From Leucaena leucocephala (Eukaryota > Streptophyta > Magnoliopsida > Fabales > Fabaceae): a stretch of DNA of 64,000 nt. Location: the NCBI GenBank assembly GCA_037074615.1, contig CM073569.1, positions 9,058,001 through 9,122,000 of the forward strand. The letters are read 5' to 3'. The translations under genes were made by a program, and so were the position numbers. The notes under the pieces were generated by a model. That model did no database searches. It worked only from the letters and a program-made list of their open reading frames with translations, and had not been told where the DNA came from. Every line of letters begins with the position of its first letter. Position 1 is the first letter of the stretch. Positions 33,572 to 44,812 of the stretch are shown in pieces.

Positions 33572-34687
33572 CCTTTTATATAATCGTTGAGGCATATTGG
33601 CCCCTCATGGAATTGTTGGGGCAAGGCGTTACCAATGGAATCTATACCATGTAGTAAAAGAATAACTCCACTTCTATCCCAATCGACTAACATTACAAAT
33701 CATAGTACTGTATCATATTCTGAACACATGTCAACTTTATCATATTCTCACTACATATCATGTTATTCAATCACATTCTCAATGCAAGTCATGGTACTCT
33801 TACATAATTTCAATATAAGGTAACATGGTATTTAATGATATAAATCAATTTCATAACACAAATTATGGTACTTTTTAATGACAGATAAATCATTTATTCT
33901 CAAATCATGGTACTAAGAATATACCAATAGCTTATCAACATAAAGTAATAATCTCATTAAATTTGCATTACACAACACTCACAAACATCATAGCATGTAC
34001 ACAAGTGGAAATTGGTTACCTCTTGCTTAAGCAAAATATAATTACCACCAAAATCAATCACGTGCTCAAGGTCAAAGCCAACAATCAATTTACACAATCA
34101 TACTATCATCACCATTAGTTTACAACTAATTAAGTGATTAATTAACAATATTCAAGGAGTCTTAGAACCCCCTATGAACTCCAAAGCTCACCATAATCTC
34201 AATTAAACCAACCAAATGCTTAATTCCATATCACTCAAATAACTAATTAGGTTTCTCAATTAACCTCCAATTGCATCAATTTATCAAAAGCCCCACCTCA
34301 AAATAACCAAATTTAACTTTCAATCCAAATCAACAATCTAAATTGATTAAATATCAATTCTAACTCATATTAACATAACCCAATTATAAAAATATATTTC
34401 CTAACTTCACATTATCATAAATCATAAAAAATCCCAAACTTTCTTCAAACACTTAATCCCAAAATCCATCAAACTCAATCTAACAAAACTGAACAATAAA
34501 AAATTCAATAATGTCTTAAGGAAAACCAAATCAATCATTTAATTTGAATTTAATATATCCAAACCTCATATATATCATAAATACTAAACTTTTGTAAATA
34601 AAAATCTAATTTTAAATTATTAAATCAACTAATAGAAAAAAACTAAACCGATAGAACTTGTCTATTAAAATAGCTCTACAATCTTAT

Positions 34688-35317
34688 GGCCATCTATTGT
34701 TGAAACTTAATACTTACCCTAAACTCAGCCATGTCTTGCTTTGCATTTATGCTATCCTTGGTTTCCCTAGAAATATTGAGTAACATCCCAAGAAGACTCT
34801 CACATGCATTTTTCTCAATATGTATAACATCAAGAAAATATCTCACACCCAAGGTCTTCCAATATGGAAGCTCAAAGAAAATAGGACTTTTCTTCCACCC
34901 ACATGTCCCAACATATGTCATGAAAGGTTTGCTAAATTCATAATCTTAATATTTCATTTTCTCAAAAGCCTCATCACCAGTCAAAGGTTTGGTTCCCTAC
35001 TTTTTTCTAAATTCCCATTGAAAGCTTTTTTCAAATGGACGTAAGGATGATCTCGGTAAAAAGATCTACCATGTGTCATAGAAGAATTCTTCATACCATG
35101 TTTCAACCTTAATAAATATGTACCCTCACACAAGTTAGCCATCCAAGTTAGCCTTTAATGTTGTACTGTAACAAATTACTACACATAGGAAAGTCATTGA
35201 TTGTGCAAAATAGAATGGGCTTCAATTTGAATGTTTCTTCTTCATAAACATCCAACCTATCCTCCCATAACAGATTCAAGTATTCAATTAGTGGAGTTAG
35301 GTATACATCTATGTTAT
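34688..35317 (-). pseudogene. CACTA transposase (TNP2 domain), C-terminal fragment
   Basis: The minus-strand frame continues the middle fragment: NNIDVYLTPLIEYLNLLWED, then DVYEEETFKLKPILFCTINDFP, and after a break KKSPIFFELPYWKTLGVRYF then LDVIHIEKNACESLLGMLLN. These are the core TNP2 blocks ('DVYLxPLIEDLxxLW', 'LPYWxxLxxRHxLDVMHIEKN'). It has stops and a frame break around 34930-35130. It is cut at 35317 by a Y-family solo LTR and at ~34685 by Y2. Confidence 0.8.
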
Positions 35318-38300
35318 TGTAACATCCTAAAATTCATAAAAGTAATTTATAAGATATTATCGAGGTTAAGTGTATTTTTCTGAAATAAAAAAAAGTCCTA
35401 AAGATGAAATTTCTGGAAAAGAATAAAGGAAAGAATAATCACTAAAAGAAAAATAGTTAGGAGTTATCGTTTGTCCTGAAAATTTAATAGAAATTATCCT
35501 ATGAGATAGAGAATCTATTAGAGGAAGAAAATCTCTATTCTATTTTGAGGATTAATTTCTAGGAATTTTTGGATATCTTAGAAAATAGTGAGGTTGGAAA
35601 TAAATAAGACTGAAGGGCAAAATGAGTATCCAATTAATATTTCTCTTTCACCCAAATGACTTTAGCTGATGCCTTCTTTTCTTGCCCCTAAATGAATTGA
35701 CATAATGAAAAGAGGAGCAGAAATAGGCATCAGAAAAGAAAGAAAGAATAAGAACAAGCAAGGTGAAGGTTGAGAGTGAGAGAGAAGCAGAGAGAGCGAG
35801 AAAGCAAGATAGAGGTTGAGAGAGAGATAGAACCACAGTGTTCGTGAGCTTGAGAGAGAGAGAGAGAAAGTCACAATAGCGAAGGAGGCAGTGGAGGACG
35901 TTGGAGGAAGAGGAGATGTCAAATAGAGTACATCAGAGTAGATCTCAACTGAAGTAAGCTCCCTCAATATCTTTCCACTATTTTTTCTGGCGATCTGTAA
36001 GCTTTTGAATCACGAGATACTATAGCTACCTTAAAATAAAGAAAAGAGAGAGAATCAGTAGCTTAGCCGTTGAATTTTAGGAGCTATGGTCTGAGTGGAA
36101 ATGATATGTATTTGTATAAGTTTGTTTTGTAGACTGTTATAGTGTTGTTTTAAAAAAAAGAAAGAAAGTGCAGAAGAGATATATATAGCTGAGAATCAGT
36201 AGCTGGACGTTGTTGTTTATATATATATGAGCTACTGTTGTGAGGGAATAGAAGAGATGATATTGCAACATGTATGGGTTCATTGTTGAGAGGAAGTGCA
36301 GAAGAGTGTTGCTATGATTATTTTAAAAGAAGATAGCTAAATATGTATTTTGAAGATGATTGGAATGTGGAAAAGTTGAAGTTTTGAAGTAAGACGTGGA
36401 TGTTGCATATATATAAGTATGACATATAAAAGCTGTTATAGTTTAGTTTAGAAAAGAAAAGAAAAAAAATAAAAGAAAAGAAAGAAGAGGAGGACATAGG
36501 TACTGATATATATATACTAGTAAATGTTCAAATGCAGTCAAGAAGTTAATAAAGGTAAAAGAGAATATGTGGGTTATGAAAATATTAGAGGAGATATTAT
36601 TTCATGAGTTTAGAAGACTATTTTATGAGGGATAATGGTCCTAGAGTAATCTTGAACCTATTATAATTTAAAGTGTAAAGTTTAGGTTTAAGAGAAAGTG
36701 TAATGGCAATTAGAAGTTAATAACTTCAATTATTCTAATGGAGTTAGCAATTAATGTTTGATGCTTATTTAGGACCATTGGACATTATAGAAGCGAAGTT
36801 AAAGACTTGGACAATGAATATCCAAGTAAGGAAAAAATAGGAGAATAAATAATGAAATATATGGTTAAAGCTTAAAGATCGACTAGTGAATTATGAACTA
36901 AGCACGAGGCTCATCATTTGTGATACTTTTATTAGCTTTATCGAGAGGTAACCACTTTCCACTCATTGTGTGTTCTAATATGATGTTTGTGAGTGATTTG
37001 ATGTATATATAAATCTACTGATGATGATATGATTATATTAAGAAAATTTGATTGATGATTTTATTGAAAAATGGCCTTGTGAGACTTAAAGTTTAACTTA
37101 GAAAGTTTAGATTGAGGTTAGAAACTTGTTAGATCTTGGTAATGGAATTTTGAAGAAAGTAATTATCTTGAGAAAAACCCTATTATGATATTTATTGATT
37201 ATTGAGCTATTGAGATTTTGATTAATATGATTATCTTGAGAATTATGTATTGGGGATTGGTGATGATAGAGTTATATTTTTAACACGTGGTATAGCCTCC
37301 ATTGGAGCTCGATGGTTGGATTTTGTCCCACCAGTTTATCGAGGGTTTGCGACACCCCCACCCGTTTACCGAAGGGGAATGAACCCATGGTCCAGTCTTA
37401 TGCTATGTGAATTTTGGCCGATCCATAACACTTGACCGGTTAGCTTTTTGAGTGGCCAATCATATGGTAGTTATTACTAGCCCATGGGTTCGATCGACGA
37501 GTATAAGGCAGTTCGGTTGGTTTGATGGGAGGAACTGTGGTGGTTTATCCATTTTATTATATTATGATAATGTAATAGTTTATATCTTGTGTATTTTGTT
37601 AATTGTCCCACTTGGCACCTCACAAGCACATATTGGTATATATGTTGAGTAAAAACTATTGGTTACTGAAACGTTTGTCTCACCCCGTGGTAATTAACAT
37701 TTTTCATGTGATGGTCTCGTGTTAGGACCTCAGGGAAGGCTTCAGATACTTGGTTAGTGCTATATCAATTGTATAACATCCTCCTTTGAATTTATGTGTA
37801 GAATACTTATATATTGCTGCAATAGGGCTCATTTTGCATACTCTGCTATAATGGGATACTCTATTTGGATTTGATGATGTGAATACGTGCTTGTAGTGGG
37901 CTTGAGCCCTAGACTGTTACTTGTGATTTGTTGATTGTAGATCCACTTTTTGAATGTGTAATATTGAGAATTTATTTATAAATTAGTATTATAAAGGATC
38001 TTGGGTGTGAAGTGGGCTTATGTGATGTTATTCCTGGGTTTAATGCTCAGAGACCCCTTTAAGATTGTTAGGAGGATAACTGTGATAGTGGTGTTAATCG
38101 GGGACTTCAACCTGAATTCTTTCTAATATAGTTTCATATGAAAATGTTGTGTGAAGCTCTTATATCCATGATAGTATTTTTTATATAAGTTTTACTCTTT
38201 TATATCATGGATAACCTTTTCAAAATAAGTTGAACCATTTTAACCATGATAGTGCATGAGAGTAGTTTTGTCTTTTTCTATCATGGTTAACTATTTAGAA

Positions 38301-38443
38301 GTAAAGTTTTCTTTCTCTATCCATGATAAATTTCAAATGATTAACAAAACTTATTTTCATTATGGTTAGTTTGTAGACAATTTTTGTAAAAATAATTTCA
38401 GGTGGTTAATTATTGTTTTTAAAAGGAGAATTATTACAGTTAT
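35313..38443 (+). mobile_element. Solo LTR, Y family (Y1, 3,121 bp), perfect TSD GTTAT
   Basis: The LTR spans 35318-38438: TGTAACATCCTAAAATTC to ...GGAGAATTATTACA. GTTAT lies at 35313-35317 and 38439-38443. It splits the CACTA transposase frame, and removing it brings the two TNP2 fragments together. A GA-rich leader-like region lies at 35700-35920. The 3' part (38165-38365) has the 39-bp-phased CCATGATAG array. No gag-pol is visible. Confidence 0.9.
38165..38366. repeat. Y-family CCATGATAG array, ~39 bp phase (Y1)
   Basis: Cores at 38167, 38206, 38245, 38282, 38322 and 38361. Spacings are 39, 39, 37, 40 and 39, with strictly alternating orientation. Confidence 0.85.
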
Positions 38444-38898
38444 TCCCAGGTTGCTTGGGCTTCAAGATTAGTATGGAAAACATCATATACCTCTATTTGA
38501 TAGAGAGCCATAAAGGGAGGTTATAAATAAACAAAATAACCGACCATATATTTTGAGTACTTTGCATCTCATATGGGTTAATCCCATCAGCAGACAAAAC
38601 TAGGCATAAGTTTCTATCTTCTACCCTAAAGTTAAGGTACTCGAGATCAAACTTCTTCCACTGTAGAGAATCATCAAGATGTTGAAGCATGTCATCTTTA
38701 ATCCTTTTATGAGTATTCCACCTTATTTTTTTTCGCATTCGTTGCATTACTATACAAGCGTATGAGTCTAAGTACAATTGGAAAGTACCATAACGCCTTA
38801 ATTGGACTCCTCCCGTTCTCTTGACAGTGTTCAACATGACACTTGAGACACTTGGTTAAGGATTCATAATCCTTCCTAAATAAAATATAATCGTTGGG
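38444..38898 (-). pseudogene. CACTA transposase (TNP2 domain), middle fragment
   Basis: Frames contain SPNDYILFRKDYESLTKC (TNP2 'CPNDCILYRxEYxxLxxC'), ALWYFPIVLRLIRLYSNAT ('LRYFPLIPRLQRLF'), then after a shift near 38715 HKRIKDDMLQHLDDSLQWKK, VLSADGINPYEMQSTQN and VILFIYNLPLWLSIK ('LASDGFNPFGNMS...VILVPYNLPPWMCMK'). At least one frameshift. It lies between the Y1 and Z solo LTR insertions. Confidence 0.85.
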
Positions 38899-40457
38899 TG
38901 ATAAGATATAAATTGTATATAGTTTCTGTGACATTTTAATGATTTTGTGACAATTATATGGTTTCTGTGACATTTTAAGGATTTTGTGACAATTTTACCA
39001 TTCATTTTATGCCTGCAATTGTGCTTTTATGGTAATACATGATTGTTCATAGCAATGTGTTGATAAAAGGGTAAAATGGTAAATTAACTCTTATAAACTA
39101 CATATATGTTGTTCTTTAATTAGTTGGACTTTTACAGTGAGCTTTGATTTTGAATTATAAGTATTTTAGAGGAGAACTAAGGACTAATGTAAGCAGAAAA
39201 GAAATCACAAGACAGAGAGGACCAATTCAAGGAAGCCAGCTTTTGTGATCTTTAGTCACGACCAAAGTATCCACAGGTCGTGGCCTCATTTCTTTTGGGA
39301 AGTTTTCTACGTTTATAGGTCGCGACCAAAATATGGATCTGGTCGCGACTATAATGGACAGTTAGTGAAGCTGCTCCTTTTTTATTACATCATTTTGGAA
39401 TAAAGGAAAGGGAGCAGTGAGAAAAAGGGAGGCTGGAGTTTTGCCAGATTTGGCTAAGAAGTAGTGCTCATTCTCTCTACAATTTCCACACACATCTTCC
39501 ATTTTTATTCATCTTTATAATTTCCACTAATTTTCACATTTTCGCACCGATTAATTCACTTCTACCATCTTTCTCTTGACATTTCCATCACCTTTTTCTG
39601 CACTCTTCATGGCATCATTTATGGGCAGCGATAGCAGCACAGTAGGAGTTATAAGAGGCTAGATCTTTAGTCTCTTGGTGATGGACCACATATCTTGAGC
39701 TAATGGACTTCACTGGGGAGTTTTCTATCTTAATCTGCACCTATTTCATGTTTTGACATTTCTAGATTTAGGGATTTCATTGTATGAATAGGGATTGAAT
39801 GTTGATTGATTATTCTCATATTAGATATTTGTAATTGACATTGGGTGATGTGATTGTTGATCTTAATATAAATATTTTAGTTTTGATTTCTAGATAGTTG
39901 GAATATTATCAACGATTGTTGATGTTTAATTCAATTGCTTGAAGTCTATGGTTGTTGATTGATGACCATTTGAGGGCATTATCATTATCTGATTTAATTA
40001 CACACTAAGGGGTTTTCAACAGTGCATTAAGAAGCTTTTAAACTAGCTTTGATCAAAGGAGTCCAAGAACTATTAATATGACTCAATTGATTTATTGAGG
40101 TTTTATTTAAGACTTAGTGATTTCAAAACTCTATCAAATTAAGAGCAAGGACATATATCATTTCATCATCAAGAGTCTTTCTTAACATATTTCTTTCACA
40201 ATCCAACTCATTTTCCTCTTAATAAAAAAATACAAAAATATTTACTTTACTACACCCTTATTTCATTGCATCAAAGTTCGATCAAACCTAAAACCCATAT
40301 TTTTACTCAGTTTTTCAATGGCTTTACCAACCAATTTGCTAGGATTCTAATAAAAGGCTCATTGAGAATAACGATAGGATTGTGCCTTATACTATATAAT
40401 CGGGTGCAATCATTATTTTGATGGACTAGACGATGACAAGCTGAGCCTATCACTGGG
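38894..40457 (+). mobile_element. Solo LTR Z (1,554 bp), Athila/Tat-like, TSD TTGGG/CTGGG
   Basis: The span 38899-40452 runs TGATAAGATATAAATTG to ...GCTGAGCCTATCA. Flanks are ttggg (38894-38898) and ctggg (40453-40457). Removing it rejoins the transposase frame at ...YICP|SPND. Long 5'-leader-like wording ('gagaataacgataggattgtgcctta' near the end) resembles Athila/Tat-type Gypsy LTRs, but that class call is from memory. It carries a 34 bp direct duplication (38922-38994) and four GGTCGCGACC-type palindromes (39254-39350). Confidence 0.65.
39254..39350. repeat. Four GGTCGCGACC-type palindromes in two pairs
   Basis: Copies start at 39254 (agtcacgacc), 39276 (ggtcgtggcc), 39318 (ggtcgcgacc) and 39341 (ggtcgcgact). 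Spacings are 22, 42 and 23. Same motif and same pair spacing as 7258-7465. Confidence 0.85.
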
Positions 40458-41059
40458 GCAAATGTATATCTTCTCATAACTCAACTTGATGCAAAACAAC
40501 ACCTATTTTGTGTCATATGTCTCTTTTAGTAGCTTTATCTTCAAAAGCTTAAGCAATTTTTTGAAGCTTGAATCAGTCCACCTACTTATTGCTTTCAAGT
40601 TGTCCAAGTTCAACACTGCAGACAATAACGTGAACTTAGTGCAACCATCATACAAAGGCTTCTCCTTATTACTCTTTAAACTCTCAAATATGTCTGGACA
40701 TTCATCAAATTCCCCTTCAATTGTATTGGCCATATCGTCAAGAATATCGGTCTTATATGAACTTGTGTCGAAATTAGGTGATTCATACCTTGTGCTATAC
40801 CCCTGTCTACTATTATTTACATCCCTTTTTTCTCCATGCTTTGTCCAACAATTATAACTCTATTGATTCCATAGGTAAATAAGTGTTCCTCACACTTTTC
40901 TAGACTAACCCACTTTATAAGGCCACACTTTTCATAAGGGAAAACAATATTGCAGTCATGAGAATACTCAACCATAAAATTAATGAAATTTGCTGCCCCA
41001 TCCTAGTATTCCTTAGATAGATGATTGGCAGGCATCCATTCATTGTCTATGCTCTCCAT
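40458..41059 (-). pseudogene. CACTA transposase, N-terminal fragment
   Basis: The ATG at 41059 opens MESIDNEWMPANHLSKEY, then (after a stop) DGAANFINFMVE and KCGLIKWVSLEKCEEHLF. This is the transposase-associated domain (PF13963 type: 'WMxxxRLSxEYxxGVxxFIxFA'). Further on come MANTIEGEFDECPDIFESLK, KPLYDGCTKFTLLSAVLNL and SYEKIYICP, the start of TNP2. Several stops. The start is chosen because it matches the usual N-terminus of plant CACTA transposases. Confidence 0.85.
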
Positions 41060-41955
41060 CTAAAATGAATCATTTAGAGGTCAAAATGATTAAATCATGT
41101 GTTATTTGTTGAATATGATTGTATCACCCAAAAAGGGGTGAATTGGGTATTTTAAAAATTTTGAAAACTCTAGGAATATTAACATAATCACATAGTAGAG
41201 TTTAGAAAAGATATCACTGAAGGAAGAAGTTGATGTGGAAATATTGCACAAGTCGATTTATACTAGTTTGGCCTAATCCACTTGGCCTACGTCTAATCCC
41301 TAGAGCTCCTCTACGATTGTTTCATTATACTCCAAGATTTCATGGGCTCTTAATGTCTCAATACAATAATATGAGAATCTCCTCTCACTTCCCTTACAAC
41401 TAGTAAGGTTATCACCAATGAGAATCCCTCTCACTCCCCTTACACCCGTAAGGTTATAATCCATTTAAGAGACTCTCACTCTTAAGTAATTAGGAAAGTG
41501 ATTGATAAAATATATAATCCTTTCTCAGTAGAGGTATTTTGATAATCACTTAAGCACCAACTCTCTAAGTTTCTCTCTCTCAAGAATATAAAATGCTTTG
41601 TACCAAAGGAGAGGAAACAAAGTATAACAGAGATACAATCACTGAGTATGATTGAAGTGCATGTTGAGCCTTTGTTGTATCTTCTTAGGTCTTCTAACTT
41701 CTTCAGCTTTCTCATTTTAGCTTCTTCTCCTTTTATACTTCATCTTCATAATTCTGTTAAAGTAACCGTTGAGATAGCTGTTGGTAAATATAGCCGTTAT
41801 GCTAACGTGGACAATTAATGATCTTTGCACTTTGATCATTTCCTTTGTTTGATCGTTATGTTAAACAAAGCAAGTGTTTCCAAATGATTTAGAATTAAAT
41901 ATCAAAATCTTATAAAGTCTTGTTTAAAACTCTTTTCGCAAAATGGCTTGACTTA

Positions 41956-42250
41956 TCGAAGAGATTATCGAAAAGGTCTTCGATAAATTGCTTAAGAATT
42001 GTATTTGAAGCAGTTTAAATCTTATTGAGCAATTCTTCAATAATTAACCATATTGAGAAGGACTTTGATAAATCTTCAATGAATTTCATTCAAACAGATA
42101 TTGGATTTATCGAATAGTTCTTTGATAAATGTCCTTATTGAAAGGCTCTTTAAAAAATATTCTTTCAAAATATATGCTTTCAGATTTATTGATATATTTC
42201 AAAATACATTATTTATCAAAGTATTATTCGATAAATAGACTTTTTGAGTA
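41956..42250. repeat. TATCGATA-type array, 12 bp-phased start
   Basis: TCGA cores at 41956, 41968 and 41980 are 12 bp apart. Later copies are decayed (gaataattcttcaataa, atcaaagtattattcgataa). Confidence 0.65.
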
Positions 42251-44812
42251 GCTTATTGATAAATACTGAAGAACATTCTTTCAAATATTTTTTAAGCAGA
42301 CTTTCATAATATTTGATCTTTTAATCCTTTCTCAAATAATATATTTGGAAACAGAGGTTCATAGAATCATTAATCATTTCAGGTCAAGATCATCATTTAG
42401 TATATCATACCAGATCAAAAGATCAAAGCTTGACTAAAGTTATTTAGCAGTTCAGAATAAGTCATGAGCATATAATTATTTAGCAAATAAGATCAAGCTT
42501 ATAAATTCATAAAGATAATTCATTCATCAAAGTAATTCATAAGCTCAACAAAGTCATTCATAGAACTATCAATCATATATTCTTTTAAACTTAAGAGAAA
42601 TATCTTATCGAATATCTCTTAAATAAGTGATCTGATTGAATAGATTTATTAATAAGAGCATAGTGAAACAAATTTTAAATCTTTCACGGCTAGTCTTATC
42701 TTCATAAATTCAAGTTTTATCAAATCATGGATGATTCAAATAAATCAACATCATAAGCAATAAATAATCATCAAAATACTATTTCAAACAATCAAATCAC
42801 CATCACAATCAGTAATCAATAATAAGACTCTAGTGATTTGCATTTGAAACAGTTTATCTTTTCTTTCTTTCATTTGATCTTATAAATTTAAAACTTATGA
42901 TTCCAAAGTTTGAAAGTAATTCAATTACATACTGTAAAAATTATATTCAAAACCAAAGCTTCAATGATTTCAATAAGCTTGAAAATATCTTGATAATCAG
43001 GCTTTTAAATCTTTAAACCTTTTCTTTCACTGATAATCAATTTTTATAACATCTATAAACATATTTAAAATCATTTTGGCAAGAAACATGTTTGTTGTAA
43101 TATCCCAAATTTTCTGTACTAATTAATATGTACAGTTTGTACGTAATATATGTGAAATTTTCTAAGAAATATATGGCCATTTATGTAAAGAAAGGGATTG
43201 AATTGAAAAAAAAATGCAAAGACTTAAGTAAAATTTAAACAGTTTTAAGGCCAAAAGAGAAAGTAGATAAAAATGTGGGGTCTTTAAGTGTAATTTTAAA
43301 AAGTTTGAGGACCTTAATGTAATTTATGAAAAGTTCAAGGGGCAAAAGTGTAATTATGAAGAATTTGGACCGGAAACAGGCCAAAAATGACCAGAATCAG
43401 ATCAGACCCAAATTTTACCAGTAGATAGAGAAAATTATTCTAGTTAGTTTGACGCAATACAGAATTTTGATTTGAGATCCCCAAAAATTGATATAAATTT
43501 TTGAAACCAGATAAAATTATTACAGTATTTTTCAGATCTCAGAATCAGATGAAACTTTACAGTAAATTTCTATAATTAATATATAAATTTATAAAATTGA
43601 CAGGATCAGAAAAGGAATCCTGTAGAATTTTTAATGGAATTTACAGTGGAATAAAATACTCGATAAATAGCTCCTGGAGCGGTTCCTAGGGAATTGTGCC
43701 ATAAAGGTAGTGGACGCTATAAAGGCCCAAAAATGGTGTCATGGAGGCCCAATAAAATAATTGGACTGATAGGTGGGCCAGTGTCCAGAGGAACCCCGGA
43801 AAAGTGCAAAATTATGAAAATGCCCATGTGTTGCACTAAGAAGCAATGGATGAATAGAGGGTATTTTGGTTATTTTGGATAGGCTAAAATGCCAAGGTAA
43901 ATTCAGTAAGGGTTAGTCCAAGTCAGTATATGCCCTGACAAGGTACAAAGAGGTGTGAAAGGATGATTATGCCCTTAGGGTTAATGTAGTGCAAGAAAGG
44001 GCACCAAGGGTATTTTGGTCATTTTCCAAGGGATCTGTAATTAAGTTTAGACCCAGTATAAGAATGTCAATAATAGAAAGAATCTGGATACTGGATTTAA
44101 GGTCAGAAAATATATTATGGAATCTAAAAAAAATTAGATTCAGAAAACAGTTTTGTTTTTGAAGAATCAGATTGAGCCAATACCGGATTGGACTAGAATT
44201 TTTCTAGAAGCTTCCCTCCCTTGGAATGGCTCCATGTGTCTTGTGAGGTGTCCCCTTTGATGATGTCATGATGATGATGTCATAATTATTAAAGAAAAGG
44301 AAATTCAAGATTAAATATAAGCCATTAGATCAAATAGTGCACAAAATAATCTTAGCCTTTCATTTTTACCCAAATTTGCCTATAAATACCCCCTCAAATC
44401 AGACCATTTTGGCATGCTTGGCAACCTTGGGGAAACTCATGCAAATTTACATTGAAGCTAGAAAGAGGCAAGCAACTTGGAAGAACTAGTAAGGTAATTA
44501 GTCCTCTTGATCTTAAGCTTTGTTCTAGCAAGTTTGCCCTTGACTTTAAGAGGTTTTTGGGACATATTTCTCTTAATGGTGCTGCTGGACATTCTGTTTT
44601 GATGTGAAAATAATATGAGTTTTATATTATGGATAGTTTAGACAAGCTTAAACAAACTAGAATCAAGTGGTAATAGCTTGGAAATCAAAGTATACAAGTG
44701 AATGAAAGATTGTGTTCTGTTCTAGTACTGCATGAATCACTATTCATATGTTGGAATTTCATGATTTTGATGCTTCCAATGAGTTTAAAATGCAAAATTG
44801 TGTGGGGATATT

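Larger units (their letters stand above)
29507..34680 (-). repeat. Y-family LTR copy Y2, split by solo LTR G2
   Basis: In minus orientation it carries the Y landmarks in order: 'gaggtaaccaatttcc' (near 34010), 'tggtatagattccattgg' (near 33640), 'gggcaacccatggtc' (near 30785), then an array of CCATGATAG motifs (29640-30072) and 'aaggagaatttta' at the end. Boundaries are approximate and I found no clean TSD. Confidence 0.55.

Noticed and set aside
35648..35967. Minus-strand ORFs rich in Leu/Ser in Y1
   Set aside because: They are shadows of a GA-rich leader-like stretch of the Y1 LTR.
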